A stretch of DNA of 46,730 bases from Betaproteobacteria bacterium (GTDB taxonomy: Bacteria > Pseudomonadota > Gammaproteobacteria > Burkholderiales > Rhodocyclaceae). Made by a program: the position numbers and the translations under genes. How positions within the stretch are numbered: the stretch's first letter is position 1; each line of letters opens with the position of its first letter. Below are positions 17,801 to 26,547 of the stretch, piece after piece. The stretch covers positions 1-46,730 of the forward strand of contig CANJXH010000004.1 in the NCBI GenBank assembly GCA_947478755.1, read 5' to 3'. The notes under the pieces were generated by a model. That model did not search any database. It saw nothing but the letters and a program-made list of their open reading frames with translations, and was not told the DNA's origin.

Positions 17801-18745
17801 CTCGACCAGCAGCCATTCGCCGTTGGGCGTCACCATTTTCCACGAGGCGAGATTGTCGAGCGCGGTGCCCCACAGCACGGCCTTTTTGCCACCGGCATTC
17901 ATCGCCACGTTGCCGCCGATGCACGAGGCATCGGCCGAGGTAGGGTCGCAGGCGAAGACGAAGCCGGCATGTTCCGCCGCATCCATCACTCGCCGCGTCA
18001 CCAGGCCGGCGCCGGTGCGCACCGTAGCGTAGGGTTTCGCATTTTCCCCAATGGCGCCGGGCAAGACGGTCTGTTCGACCGGGTCCATGTCGATCAGTTT
18101 TTCGGTATTGATCACCACCGACAGCGGCGTCAGCGGCACAGCGCCGCCGGTATAGCCGGTGCCACCGCCACGCGGAATGATGGTCAATCCCAAATCGAAG
18201 CAGCCGCGCACCAGCGGCGCGATCTCGGCTTCGGTATCCGGGCACAGCACGACCAGCGGATATTCCACGCGCCAGTCCGTGGCGTCGGTCACGTGCGAAA
18301 CGCGGGCAAGCCCATCGAAGCAGATGTTGTCCTTGCGGGTGTGCTTCGACAGCAGGCGCATGGCCTTTTTGCGCAGCGCCGCGGTATCGATGAAGTGTTG
18401 TTCGAATTTTTCAACGGCGACCGTCGCTGCGGCCAACAATTGCGCCACACGTTCATTTCCCGCGCGGCGCCTGTCGATTTCACGCAGGCGATGACGCAAT
18501 GCTTCGACCAGCGCCGCGCGCCGACCGGGGTTGGCCAGGAGATCGTCTTCCAGATAGGGATTGCGCTGCACCACCCAGATATCGCCCAGCACCTCATACA
18601 GCATGCGTGCCGACCGGCCGGTCACGCGCTCGGCGCGAAGCGTCTCAAGTACCCGCCAGGCATCGGCACCCAAGAGGCGAATGACGATTTCGCGGTCGGA
18701 AAACGAGGTGTAGTTGTAGGGGATTTCGCGCAGGCGGACGGTCAT
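14861..18745 (-). CDS. DUF3683/FAD-linked oxidase/FeS/CCG fusion oxidoreductase
   Basis: 1294 residues in one chain. Residues about 1-135 are the DUF3683-like N-terminus. An FAD-binding type 4 domain carries [15 protein letters not shown] (about 191-205). An FAD-oxidase C-terminal domain has [15 protein letters not shown] and [10 protein letters not shown]. Two 4Fe-4S motifs follow ([11 protein letters not shown] about 827; [15 protein letters not shown] about 888). The chain ends in two CCG/cysteine-rich domains (PGCGSERLF...[19 protein letters not shown]...CCGESGTF). This merges GlcD/Dld- and GlcF/LldE-like modules, so a membrane-linked 2-hydroxyacid (D-lactate- or glycolate-type) dehydrogenase passing electrons to quinone is likely. 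The substrate is not decided by sequence. It stands alone between gaps of 171 and 122 bases. Confidence 0.9.
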   Translation of the reverse strand: MTVRLREIPYNYTSFSDREIVIRLLGADAWRVLETLRAERVTGRSARMLYEVLGDIWVVQRNPYLEDDLLANPGRRAALVEALRHRLREIDRRRAGNERVAQLLAAATVAVEKFEQHFIDTAALRKKAMRLLSKHTRKDNICFDGLARVSHVTDATDWRVEYPLVVLCPDTEAEIAPLVRGCFDLGLTIIPRGGGTGYTGGAVPLTPLSVVINTEKLIDMDPVEQTVLPGAIGENAKPYATVRTGAGLVTRRVMDAAEHAGFVFACDPTSADASCIGGNVAMNAGGKKAVLWGTALDNLASWKMVTPNGEWLLVERMNHNLGKIHDQDVATFRLTYSNDRGDKLREEQLQIPGARFRRVGLGKDVTDKFLGGLPGVQKEGTDGIITSAVWILHKMPPVTRTVCLEFFGQVRESVPSIVEITEYLKTKPGGAILAGLEHLDERYVKAVGYATKAKRHGRPKMVLVGDIVGEDETAVMAAASEVVRIANARGGEGFIAVSSETRKKFWLDRARTAAISKHTNAFKINEDVVIPLPRMGDYCDGIERINIELSIRNKLDLCDALREFFRGELPVAVGDTGLDKEELLGDARERALELITTVRTRWQWLLDNLDLPLARAETVFAEMGIEAAKLTNTAVSPTLFHRLQDYSVRVSWKRELKEPLEAIFDGSIYRPIHARMEAVQKEVLRGRVFVALHMHAGDGNVHTNIPVNSDNYAMLQTANAAVVRIMALARSLDGVISGEHGIGITKMEFLSDEELRPFAEYKRKVDPEGRFNKGKLLRSRHDASHDVNTAPGDLTNAYTPSFALLGVESLIMEQSEIGRISDSIKDCLRCGKCKPVCTTHVPRANLLYSPRNKILGTGLLVEAFLYEEQTRRGISLQHFDEFSDVADHCTVCHKCLNPCPVDIDFGNVSIAMRNFLRVQGKKKFNPGTFAAMAFLNATDPTTIKLIRAGLIQASFKVQRIVHKAARALGLIQSSTQRPAATLGRAPIKAQVTHFINKPMPRNVPVRTARAMIDVEDDKMIPVIRNPQKSSEDSEAVFYFPGCGSERLFSQVGLATQAMLYEVGATTVLPPGYLCCGYPQTSSGDEEKGLAITTSNRVLFHRVANTLNYLDIKTVIVSCGTCMDQLQKYEFDKIFPGCRLLDIHEYLMEKGMKLEGAKGVRYMYHDPCHTPMKTHNPLKVVNQLMGQTVTLNDRCCGESGTFAASRPDISTQVRFRKEEEMRKGADQLRADSFDGDVKILTSCPSCLQGLSRYDNDSGTTADYIVVEMAQSLLGDKWIENYVYAANNGGIERVLL

Positions 18746-18867
18746 GGCAAATTTCGGCCGTTTCTAAAGGTCGAATTGTAGGGTATTGCGCTGCAACACG
18801 CAGCCCGAAATGGCCTTACTGTCTGGAAGGTAAAGTGACTTCAGACGCCGAAAAAATGGCCCGGTAA

Positions 18868-19302
18868 TCAGCGAATGAAATGATGCCCGCCTCGCACCGC
18901 GACAAATATCTCGCGCAAAAAGAAACCCAGGCACACGATCATCGCCAGCATGGCGAGAATGAACAGGACGGCAACGATGCGCGCCAGGTCCGTCGCCAGC
19001 AAGGCGCCCAGAAATGCACTCACGACCACCAGGCAGATCATCAGCGCACTGACCACGGCAGAGAAAATGGCCTGATACACCAGTCGAATCCGTTGTCGAA
19101 GCTGGCCCAATTCCATATCGGTTTCCGCGATATCAACGCCTGCTGGATGCGCCAGCCGATCCTGTATCACCCGCCGCCGATCGACGATGCGCCCCAGCCG
19201 AGTGTTGAGCGCCGTGATCAACGTAGCGATGGCCGTTAACAGGAACACCGGCGCAACGGCCAGCTGGATGGCCTGGGTGATGTCGGTGACGTGGGTTTCC
19301 AT
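18868..19302 (-). CDS. DUF2721 family membrane protein
   Basis: 144 residues. METHVTDITQAIQLAVAPVFLLTAIATLITALNTRLGRIVDR is characteristic of the DUF2721 family: one N-terminal membrane helix, an amphipathic Arg-rich loop (RLGRIVDRRRVIQDR), then two more helices near the C-terminus. No function is established. ATG 19302 was chosen because family homology starts there; the frame stays open for 85 more codons but that part overlaps the divergent gene and looks non-coding. It shares a 126-base divergent gap with the cold-shock/Excalibur gene. Confidence 0.8.
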   Translation of the reverse strand: METHVTDITQAIQLAVAPVFLLTAIATLITALNTRLGRIVDRRRVIQDRLAHPAGVDIAETDMELGQLRQRIRLVYQAIFSAVVSALMICLVVVSAFLGALLATDLARIVAVLFILAMLAMIVCLGFFLREIFVAVRGGHHFIR

Positions 19303-19428
19303 GTGGATTTTTAAGCCGTTGGCTGGCGATAATTGTGCTGATTCTTGCACGAAAGTTCTTTGGCTCCAGTACCCTTGTGCCCCTAAACATATCCCCGAAC
19401 GCCTACGAGACCCAGCACATTTATTGAT

Positions 19429-20100
19429 ATGAGAATACGTACCAAAGGCACACTCACCAAATGGAATGCCAAGCGGGGTTTTGGTTTCATCGCGCCTGAC
19501 GACAGCGGTCCGGAGGTTTTTGTCCATATCTCGGCATTCCCCAAAGACGGTCCGCAACCGAAAATTGGCGAATGCATTTTCTATGAAGTGGAAACCAATG
19601 GATCAGGAAAAACGCGTGCAAGCAATTTGATATGCCCTGATCGTCAACCTGCTACTGGAAAGCTGACGATTGAAAGCGATTTTCCTAAAGCAAAATCGTG
19701 GTTTTTGAGGCCGCAGTATGTGTTGCTCGTGGTTATCGCTTTATTGGCGTATGGCTACGAACGCCACTCCCCGCGTCCGTCAGTAGACGCCGACGAGGCC
19801 GTTGGCGAAGTCGATGCCAACTATGAGCGCAGGTCTCAGCCCACGACAGTCGACGCCCAGAGCAGACAGGATGTACCAAATTCGGAACAACTCATTGAGC
19901 AATCTTCATCTGCGATCACGAAAAATTCCCCGCAAACCCTGCCAGAAAATTTTGCATGTGACGGACGCACTTCCTGCCCGCAAATGAAGTCGTGCGCCGA
20001 AGCTACCTATTTTTTGAACAACTGCCCGAACGTCAAGATGGATGGCGACTTCGATGGAATTCCATGTGAAGATCATTGGTGCGCGCACGGGGCTCATTGA
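19429..20100 (+). CDS. Cold-shock domain/TM/Excalibur calcium-binding protein
   Basis: 223 residues. Residues 1-75 are a cold-shock OB-fold (KGTLTKWNAKRGFGFIAPDD and EVFVHISAF, the RNP1/RNP2-like motifs). One membrane helix lies at about 100-112 (YVLLVVIALLAYGY). A Ser/Gln/Asn-rich linker follows, then a C-terminal Excalibur domain (FACDGRTSCPQMKSCAEATYF ... MDGDFDGIPCEDHWC) with a DxDxDGxxCE calcium loop and paired cysteines. Topology would place the nucleic-acid-binding domain in the cytoplasm and the calcium-binding domain outside. The gene looks visibly more AT-rich than its neighbours, a possible sign of transfer. Start ATG 19429; no strong Shine-Dalgarno. Confidence 0.85.
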   Translation: MRIRTKGTLTKWNAKRGFGFIAPDDSGPEVFVHISAFPKDGPQPKIGECIFYEVETNGSGKTRASNLICPDRQPATGKLTIESDFPKAKSWFLRPQYVLLVVIALLAYGYERHSPRPSVDADEAVGEVDANYERRSQPTTVDAQSRQDVPNSEQLIEQSSSAITKNSPQTLPENFACDGRTSCPQMKSCAEATYFLNNCPNVKMDGDFDGIPCEDHWCAHGAH

Positions 20101-20169
20101 ACAAGCACCGAAGTCTTGATCGCGCAATAGATTCGCGACATGCTGCCGCACATCCAAAAGGAGAACATC

Positions 20170-20787
20170 ATGGCTGACCTGACCTTGTACACCAACCCCC
20201 AATCACGCGGCCGCATGGCGCACTGGATGCTGGAAGAACTCGGCCTGCCCTACGATACGGTATGGCTGGAATACGGCGCTGGCACCAAGTCACCCGAATT
20301 CCTGGCGATCAACCCGATGGGCAAGATACCGGCGATCAAACATGGCGACACGGTGGTAACCGAGACAGCTGCAATCTGCGCCTATCTCGCTGATCGTTTC
20401 CCGGAAAAAAACCTGATACCACCCGCCGGCGAGCCGGCACGTGCAGCGTATTACCGCTGGCTGTTTTTCGCTGCGGGACCGGTGGAGATGGTGGTGACCA
20501 GTCAGGCACTGGGCTGGCAGGTGCCGAAAGATCGAAAGGGCATGGTCGGCTTTGGCAGTTACGACGATACGCTGAACGCGCTGGAAGGTGCATTGAAACC
20601 CGGGCCATATGTTTGCGGTGCGCAATTCACCGCAGCAGATGTTTACGTGGGGTCACAGCTGGGCTGGGGCATGATGTTCGGCATGCTCGAAAAACGCCCG
20701 GTGTTTGCCGACTACGTAGCACGCGTGTATGCAAGGCCGGCGGCACAGCGCGCCAGCCAGATCAACGAGGCGCGCAAGGGCGCTTGA
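20170..20787 (+). CDS. Glutathione S-transferase
   Basis: 205 residues, normal GST length. The N-terminal thioredoxin fold starts LTLYTNPQSRGRMAHWMLEE, with a Ser in the catalytic position. The G-site follows as NPMGKIPAIKHGDTVVTETAAICAYLAD (cis-Pro, then Glu-Thr binding the gamma-glutamyl). The C-terminal helical domain includes GAQFTAADVYV, the N-capping motif. Conjugates or reduces substrates with glutathione in the cytoplasm; the specific substrate is unknown. ATG 20170 has an AGGAG element at the right distance. The stop codon lies inside a 13-bp inverted repeat shared with the convergent DUF1329 gene. Confidence 0.92.
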   Translation: MADLTLYTNPQSRGRMAHWMLEELGLPYDTVWLEYGAGTKSPEFLAINPMGKIPAIKHGDTVVTETAAICAYLADRFPEKNLIPPAGEPARAAYYRWLFFAAGPVEMVVTSQALGWQVPKDRKGMVGFGSYDDTLNALEGALKPGPYVCGAQFTAADVYVGSQLGWGMMFGMLEKRPVFADYVARVYARPAAQRASQINEARKGA

Positions 20788-20820
20788 CGGCCTGCCGAAT
20801 GAAAAAACAGGCCGTCAAGC
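20782..20820. terminator. Bidirectional hairpin between convergent GST and DUF1329 genes
   Basis: GCTTGACGGCCTG (20782-20794) and its perfect complement (20808-20820) flank a 13-base loop containing A6. The left arm includes the GST stop codon. No T-run follows the stem on either strand, so it may act by blocking exonucleases or with Rho rather than as a classic intrinsic terminator. Confidence 0.55.
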
Positions 20821-20829
20821 GAGGCGAGA

Positions 20830-22227
20830 TCAACGTATGCCTGCTCCCGACATCGCATCAGGATCGAAGGTGTTTTTCGGCAGGGGAATATTGATTTCGT
20901 TCCAGCCACAGTCCTTGCAGTTCTGCGCGCCAGAGGAGGCCCATACGCCATTGTCGATATCGATGAAGAGGCTGCTGCCACCAAAACCGCCTGCGGCTTC
21001 GCCCACATAGAAGGGGTAGTAGATATTGGTCGCGTAACGAAACAGCTTGCCGTTCGCATCGTATGACTCGCTCATGCCGGCGTTGAAACCATCTTCATCC
21101 CAATAAAAGATGCGCTTTTTATAGAGGTGGCTTGCACCCGGCTTGAGCGTAGCCTTGACCACCCAGACGCGATGCAGTTCCCAGCGAATGCAGTCGGGAT
21201 CGGGAAAGCCCTTGCTGGCGAGGTACTTGTCCTTGGGGCAGGTCTGTTCGTTGGATAGCTGCCAATTGTTGTAGTAGATGAATTTCTCCTTTTTCCCTAC
21301 CAGCTCGTAATCGAAACGATCGAGCGCGCCAAGAAAGACGCGCGAATCGTCCATGGTTGCAGTGGCGCCGGAATACGGGTTCGGCGTGTCGTAGGAAAGG
21401 TTGGCGGAGAGCTTGGCCCAGCGACGTCCGGTCACATAGATGTAGGCGCGACGACCAAAAGTAAGCTGGTCGACCGGATCCAGGATCATGAGCTGACCAC
21501 CAGCCGCACGGGCCGGCTCTTCGTCCTTGCCCAGATAGCGCCAGTAGAGCTCTTCCGGCCCGCGAACACCGGGCCGGTCTTCGTCGTAATAGGGCCAATT
21601 GTTGAGAAACACGCCGCGACTTACCAGAGCGGGCGCACCGCTGGGCGGAATGACCCAGGCTTCGGCGCGGCCACGGTTGGAAATCACGTGGTAACTCACC
21701 AGATGGTTCCACATCGCCTGGTTGCCGGTCTTGGGGATGGGAAAGGGCAAGCCGCCGTAGCAGCCTTGGAGTTTCTGCTCGTTATCCACCGCCTTGCACG
21801 ATGTGGCGTTCTTGATGGCGTTGTCCTGGACGTATTTCGGCAGCACCACATCGCGATGGGTCGGGTAGATATCCATGCGGAATTTGGGGTACTTCTTGAA
21901 CAACTCGATCATGCCGTCCAGCTTGTCGGCGTATTGCGCCGCATTTTGTGCCGTGATCGAAAACAGCGGTTTGTCATGATAGGGATCAAAACGAACACCG
22001 GCCTTTTTTGGATCCCACTCGGGAGGCGCTTTCGCGCCGGTGCCGGTATAGGGCGGGATGGTACCTTCCTTGTTGCCAGCCTTTTCCGCACCGATCGTCG
22101 TCAGCGCGGGGCCGCCCAACAGGCTGGCTTCTTCGGCACTCACCTCGGCGCATGCCGGCGCAATGGTAAGCGCGGCCATTGCCGCAAGTCCGGCAATGGT
22201 GCCGGTGATTTTTTCCGCATGGTTCAT
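20830..22227 (-). CDS. DUF1329 family exported protein
   Basis: 465 residues, usual family length. A signal peptide (cut likely after APACA) is followed by the DUF1329 body: SAEEASLLGGPALTTIGAEKAG, YTGTGAKAPPEWDP, DPVDQLTFGRRAYIYVTGRRW and YYNNWQLSNEQ. It has a LolB-like beta-barrel half-pipe character in the family. Many DUF1329 genes sit beside RND-type exporters and hydrocarbon, ester or steroid catabolic genes; here no RND partner is adjacent. ATG 22227 follows a strong GAGGAG element. Likely periplasmic or outer-membrane-associated; a lipid-handling role is inferred from the family, not shown. Confidence 0.85.
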   Translation of the reverse strand: MNHAEKITGTIAGLAAMAALTIAPACAEVSAEEASLLGGPALTTIGAEKAGNKEGTIPPYTGTGAKAPPEWDPKKAGVRFDPYHDKPLFSITAQNAAQYADKLDGMIELFKKYPKFRMDIYPTHRDVVLPKYVQDNAIKNATSCKAVDNEQKLQGCYGGLPFPIPKTGNQAMWNHLVSYHVISNRGRAEAWVIPPSGAPALVSRGVFLNNWPYYDEDRPGVRGPEELYWRYLGKDEEPARAAGGQLMILDPVDQLTFGRRAYIYVTGRRWAKLSANLSYDTPNPYSGATATMDDSRVFLGALDRFDYELVGKKEKFIYYNNWQLSNEQTCPKDKYLASKGFPDPDCIRWELHRVWVVKATLKPGASHLYKKRIFYWDEDGFNAGMSESYDANGKLFRYATNIYYPFYVGEAAGGFGGSSLFIDIDNGVWASSGAQNCKDCGWNEINIPLPKNTFDPDAMSGAGIR

Positions 22228-22357
22228 TTTTTCTCCTCGGTTTTCCGAACGTCGGGCCAAACATGCCGACGCAATTTTATTTTGCGCCGCAATTGTGCCG
22301 GGAATGGCAGCACTTGTCGCGCAGACTGTCTTCGCCCTCACAGAGTGCCGCATCGTG

Positions 22358-22897
22358 TCACCCCGATGCGGCTGGCTGCTGCATCGTCTTGACCCGCACC
22401 AGCGTGGCCTGCAAAACGCGGGCGTCATTGCTGGCGCGATGGCGTTCGATTTTCAGTTCGTCGATCACCTGCGCCTTGGCCTCCTGCCATGCATCGGCTT
22501 CCTGCTGCGTCAGCAGCGAACGGATATCCTCAAGCTGGAAGGCCTGCACCGAATCACCGGCATCGAACAGGCGGCTGAGCCAGTTAAAGTCGTGATACCA
22601 CGAATCACAATACACGGTGGCACCGCGCAGCAAGCCATTGACTTCGCGCGCAACATGGTCAGCCGGCTTGCCGTGCGTTTGCAGAGTGTTGCGTGACACG
22701 CCATGCACCCGCTCGGCGCTGGCGTCCCAGTGTTTCCAGTCGGACGAGGGCATGATCAGGCTGCAAAAGGTATGGCCGGTCGGCAGTACCAGGCCCACTT
22801 CGATCGGATAGCTCGCCGAGCCGAAACCGGAGGCTTCGACATCGATGATCGCCGGCGGCTGAAACGCCCTGTGCTTGCCAGAATCGTCGTGACTCAT
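22358..22897 (-). CDS. DEDDh-type 3'-5' exonuclease-like protein
   Basis: 179 residues resembling the DnaQ/RNase T exonuclease fold. The catalytic set can be placed: Asp19 and Glu21 (IIDVEASGFG), Asp103 (YHDFNWLSRLF), and His153 with Asp158 (HRASNDAR), so the site looks intact. Substrate (DNA or RNA) unknown. It follows DUF4126 with a four-base ATGA overlap, so the pair is one transcript. An unrelated function for the neighbour suggests housekeeping co-expression rather than a defined pathway. Confidence 0.78.
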   Translation of the reverse strand: MSHDDSGKHRAFQPPAIIDVEASGFGSASYPIEVGLVLPTGHTFCSLIMPSSDWKHWDASAERVHGVSRNTLQTHGKPADHVAREVNGLLRGATVYCDSWYHDFNWLSRLFDAGDSVQAFQLEDIRSLLTQQEADAWQEAKAQVIDELKIERHRASNDARVLQATLVRVKTMQQPAASG

Positions 22898-23478
22898 GGC
22901 GCTTGATCGGCTACCCGTGGCTGCCGCAACCGTCGCCAGAATTTCCTGAGCAGCCAGACGGCAAACAGCATGAATACCACGAGCAGGGCAAGAAACACTG
23001 CGGGATGCACGAAGGCGGCAAACAAACCGCCGGCCACCAGCGCATCCTCGCCCAGCGACGTGGCGACATTCGACAAAGGTTCCGGCGAGAGGTTGATCAT
23101 GGCGCGGCTACCGGTCTTGGTGAAATGGCTGCCAGCGGAAAGTGTACCGCCCAGAATGCCCGCCGCCAGCATGATGGCCGGATCGTGGCTGCCCAGCGTC
23201 CATGCCGCCAGCAGCGCACCAGCGGGAATGCGGATGAAGGTGTGGATACTGTCCCAAAGGCTGTCCAGTGCCGGCACCTTGTCGACCAGGAACTCGATGG
23301 CAAACATGCAGCCGGAGGCTGCCAGCACCAGCGGATGTTGCAGCACGAGCAGGTCGGTTGGCAGCTGGATGTACTCGAAGCGCCCGAGCAGACCGGCGAA
23401 GAACAGCACGGCATAGAGCCGCAGCCCGCTGGCCCAGGACAGGCCGGCAGCCATCGCAACGGTGTTGAGCATCTCCAT
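22894..23478 (-). CDS. DUF4126 family membrane protein
   Basis: 194 residues with about five hydrophobic helices. The N-terminus MEMLNTVAMAAGLSWASGLRLYAVLF, then the GRFEYIQLP and FAIEFLVDKVPALDSLWDSIHTFIR segments, match the DUF4126 family, inner-membrane proteins of unknown role. ATG 23478 is listed; an ATG two codons later is equally possible. It overlaps the downstream exonuclease start by four bases and is divergent from the MATE exporter across about 125 bases. Confidence 0.8.
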   Translation of the reverse strand: MEMLNTVAMAAGLSWASGLRLYAVLFFAGLLGRFEYIQLPTDLLVLQHPLVLAASGCMFAIEFLVDKVPALDSLWDSIHTFIRIPAGALLAAWTLGSHDPAIMLAAGILGGTLSAGSHFTKTGSRAMINLSPEPLSNVATSLGEDALVAGGLFAAFVHPAVFLALLVVFMLFAVWLLRKFWRRLRQPRVADQAP

Positions 23479-23603
23479 CCGGCATTACCCCGTCCATTCA
23501 TCGACAGCACGGATATTGCCAGACAAACGCTGCGGGATGCGGTGGCCGACGGATGCGCCGCGATACACTCGCGCCCTCCCCTGCCGATACTGCATCTGCA
23601 CTC

Positions 23604-24983
23604 ATGCCTGCCACCCCCGACCGCGCCACTTCGCCCGCCCGCCAGGTGATCCACCTCGCCTTGCCGATGCTGGTAGCGCAGGTAGCGGTGATGCTGAACG
23701 GCACGGTAGACACGATCATGGCCGGCCAGATTTCGCCGCTCGACCTGGCGACCGTCGGCATCGGTGCCTCGATCTACGCCGCGATCTTCGTCTCGGCAAT
23801 GGGCGTGCTGCTGGCATTTACGCCGATCATCGCGCATCACTACGGCGCCGGCCACGCACTGGAGATCGGTGAGGAGGTGCGTCAGGGCGCATGGCTGTCG
23901 CTGCTGCTGTCGACAATCACGGTCGTGGTGATGCTCTATCCGGGCCCGCTGCTGGCGCTATCCAACCTCACGCCGGAGATGGACATGCATGTGCGCGCCT
24001 ATCTCGCCTCGCTGGCGTGGGCGGCACCAGCGGGGTTTGCCTTCCGGCTGCTTTACGGGTTCATGGCCGGCATTGCCAAGCCACGGCCGATCATGGTGTT
24101 CAACCTGCTCGGGCTCGCGCTGAAGATTGTCTTCAACTGGGTGTTCATGTTCGGCAATCTGGGTAGCCCGGCGCTGGGCGCGCTGGGCTGCGGCGTCTCG
24201 TCGGTCGCCGCGACCTGGCTGGTGGTGGTATTGGCCTGGTGGTGGTGCGCACGGGAACCGGAATATCGCCGCTTCGGCATCTTCGCGCAGTGGAGCTGGC
24301 CGCACCGTGAGCGTCTGCTCGTCGCCTTGAAGCTGGGCGTACCGATGGGCGCCACGTTCGTCTTCGATGTCACTGCCTTCACCTTCATGGCGCTGTTTGT
24401 CGCGCGACTGGGGCCGACATCTTCCGGCGCGCACCAGATCGCGGCCAACCTGTCGGCACTGATGTTCATGCTGCCGATGTCGGTCGGCAATGCGCTCAGT
24501 GCGCTGTGCGGGCAGGCACTGGGACGCAGCGATTTCGACGCCGCGCGGCAGATCGGCATCACCGGCCTCAGGCTCGGCATGGGCGTCGCCTGTGTCGTCA
24601 GCTGCCTGCTCTGGCTGGGCAATGATTTTTTGGCGGCGCTGTACACGGTGGATGTGAAGGTCAGGGCACTGGCAGCGAGCGTGATCACGCTGGTGGCGAT
24701 CTATCACCTTACCGACGCCTTGCAGGCCGTGGCCGTCAACTTGCTGCGCGGCTACAAGAAGGCCACCGTGCCGATGGTGATCTATGCCATTGCGTTGTGG
24801 GGCGTGGGGCTGCCCGGTGGTGTGTTGCTCGGACTGCACGGTATCGAAACATTGGGTATCGCGCCTCTCGGCGTGCCCGGCTTCTGGATATCAGCCATCA
24901 TCGGGCTCGGCAGTGCGGGTGTCGGCGTCACACTCTATTGGTGGAAGGTAGCCCACCAGCCCGCGCCCTGGGCTGCGGTCTGA
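23604..24983 (+). CDS. MATE family efflux transporter
   Basis: 459 residues, twelve predicted membrane helices, normal MatE length. Typical landmarks: HLALPMLVAQVAVMLNGTVDTIMAGQ in helix 1, LGLALKIVFNWVFMFG mid-protein, and the second repeat SAHQIAANLSALMFMLPMSVGNA-like segment (SSGAHQIAANLSALMF). Exports cationic drugs or metabolites in exchange for sodium or protons at the inner membrane. ATG 23604 fits the family N-terminus; an in-frame start at 23553 would add 17 residues. It precedes ilvA by 33 bases on the same strand. Confidence 0.9.
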   Translation: MPATPDRATSPARQVIHLALPMLVAQVAVMLNGTVDTIMAGQISPLDLATVGIGASIYAAIFVSAMGVLLAFTPIIAHHYGAGHALEIGEEVRQGAWLSLLLSTITVVVMLYPGPLLALSNLTPEMDMHVRAYLASLAWAAPAGFAFRLLYGFMAGIAKPRPIMVFNLLGLALKIVFNWVFMFGNLGSPALGALGCGVSSVAATWLVVVLAWWWCAREPEYRRFGIFAQWSWPHRERLLVALKLGVPMGATFVFDVTAFTFMALFVARLGPTSSGAHQIAANLSALMFMLPMSVGNALSALCGQALGRSDFDAARQIGITGLRLGMGVACVVSCLLWLGNDFLAALYTVDVKVRALAASVITLVAIYHLTDALQAVAVNLLRGYKKATVPMVIYAIALWGVGLPGGVLLGLHGIETLGIAPLGVPGFWISAIIGLGSAGVGVTLYWWKVAHQPAPWAAV

Positions 24984-25016
24984 TAACCTTCAGGCCTTAC
25001 TGCTTCTGTCTGAACA

Positions 25017-26543
25017 ATGATGTCTACCACCAAGACCCCGAACTACCCGAAAAAAACCCGCGAAGCCCGTGTCTACGATGTCGCCATCAAGACGCCACTT
25101 GATGTCGCGCCCGCGCTTTCTGTCCGCTCGGGCAACACGGTGCTGCTGAAGCGCGAAGACATGCAGCCGGTGTTTTCGTTCAAGCTGCGCGGCGCCTACA
25201 ACAAGATGGCGAACCTGACCCTGGCGCAGAAGAAGTGCGGCGTGATCTGCGCCTCGGCCGGCAACCATGCCCAAGGCGTGGCCTTGTCGGCGAAGAAGAT
25301 GGGCATCCGCGCCGTGATCGTGATGCCGACCATGACACCGCAAATCAAGATCGATGCAGTCAAAAGCCGTGGCGGCGAAGTGGTGCTGGCCGGCGACACC
25401 TATGACGACGCCTACGCCCACGCGCTGAAGCTCGAGAAAAAGGAGAAGCTGACCTTCGTGCACCCGTTCGATGACCCCGATGTCATCGCCGGGCAGGGAA
25501 CGATCGGCATGGAGATACTGGAGCAACACCCGCAACACGTTGACGCGATTTTCTGCTGCGTCGGTGGCGGCGGGCTGATCGCCGGCATCGCGGCCTACGT
25601 AAAAAGCGTGAGCCCGAAGACGAAGATCATTGGTGTGGAAGCCGTTGATGCCGATGCGATGGATCGTTCGCTTAAGGCCGGCAAGCGCGTCAAGCTTGAT
25701 CAGGTCGGCCTGTTTGCGGATGGCGCGGCGGTAAAACTGGTGGGCGAGGAAACCTTCCGCCTCGCGAAAAAATACGTTGATGAAATGGTGCTGGTCGACA
25801 CCGACGAAATCTGCGCCGCCATCAAGGATGTGTTCGAGGACACGCGGGCCGTGCTGGAACCCGCCGGTGCGCTGGCCGTCGCCGGCCTCAAGGTCTATGC
25901 GAGGAAGCACAAGCTGAAGGGCAAGACGCTGGTGGCCATCGCCTCCGGTGCCAACATGAACTTCGACCGCCTGCGTTTTGTCGCCGAACGCGCCGAAGTG
26001 GGTGAGCAGCGCGAAGCGGTGCTGGCGGTCACCATTCCGGAAACACCGGGGTCGTTCCGCAAGTTCTGCTCGTTGATCGGCAGCCACTCGATTACCGAAT
26101 TCAACTATCGCTATTCCGACCCGCGCGAGGCACACGTCTTCGTTGGCGTGCAAGTACCGGGCCGGGCCGATGCCGTCAAGCTGGTGAAGTCGCTCAAGAA
26201 AGGCGGCTACGGCACCATCGACCTCACCGAGGACGAAACCGCCAAGTTGCATATCCGCCACCTGGTCGGCGGCCACGCGCCACATGTACCGGACGAACTG
26301 CTGTACCGCTTCGAGTTCCCCGAACGTCCGGGCGCGCTCATGAACTTCCTCAACGCCATGAGTGCTGGCTGGAACATCTCGCTGTTCCATTACCGCAACC
26401 ACGGTGCCGACTACGGCCGCGTGCTGGTCGGCATGCAGGTGCCGAAGAAGGAGATGAAGGAGTTCCGCGCCTTCCTCAAGACCCTCGGCTATCAGTACTG
26501 GGACGAGAGCAAAAATCCGGCGGCAAAGCTTTTCCTGGGCTGA
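25017..26543 (+). CDS. ilvA: Threonine ammonia-lyase, biosynthetic
   Basis: 508 residues, the long biosynthetic form. It deaminates L-threonine to 2-oxobutanoate, the first step of isoleucine synthesis, in the cytoplasm. PLP-binding Lys56 lies in FSFKLRGAYNKM; SAGNHAQGVA binds substrate and the glycine loop CCVGGGGLIAG holds the PLP phosphate. Two C-terminal ACT-like regulatory domains (about 325-500) indicate isoleucine/valine allostery. Two adjacent ATGs (25017, 25020) cannot be separated. Four genes (MATE, ilvA, methyltransferase, PatB-like) run on one strand with short gaps, so ilvA may be part of an operon rather than solitary. Confidence 0.96.
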   Translation: MMSTTKTPNYPKKTREARVYDVAIKTPLDVAPALSVRSGNTVLLKREDMQPVFSFKLRGAYNKMANLTLAQKKCGVICASAGNHAQGVALSAKKMGIRAVIVMPTMTPQIKIDAVKSRGGEVVLAGDTYDDAYAHALKLEKKEKLTFVHPFDDPDVIAGQGTIGMEILEQHPQHVDAIFCCVGGGGLIAGIAAYVKSVSPKTKIIGVEAVDADAMDRSLKAGKRVKLDQVGLFADGAAVKLVGEETFRLAKKYVDEMVLVDTDEICAAIKDVFEDTRAVLEPAGALAVAGLKVYARKHKLKGKTLVAIASGANMNFDRLRFVAERAEVGEQREAVLAVTIPETPGSFRKFCSLIGSHSITEFNYRYSDPREAHVFVGVQVPGRADAVKLVKSLKKGGYGTIDLTEDETAKLHIRHLVGGHAPHVPDELLYRFEFPERPGALMNFLNAMSAGWNISLFHYRNHGADYGRVLVGMQVPKKEMKEFRAFLKTLGYQYWDESKNPAAKLFLG

Positions 26544-26547
26544 CACC

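Noticed and set aside
22270-22286. CGCAA...TTGCG dyad upstream of the DUF1329 gene
   Set aside because: Only 5-base arms in an AT-rich spacer; expected by chance often enough.
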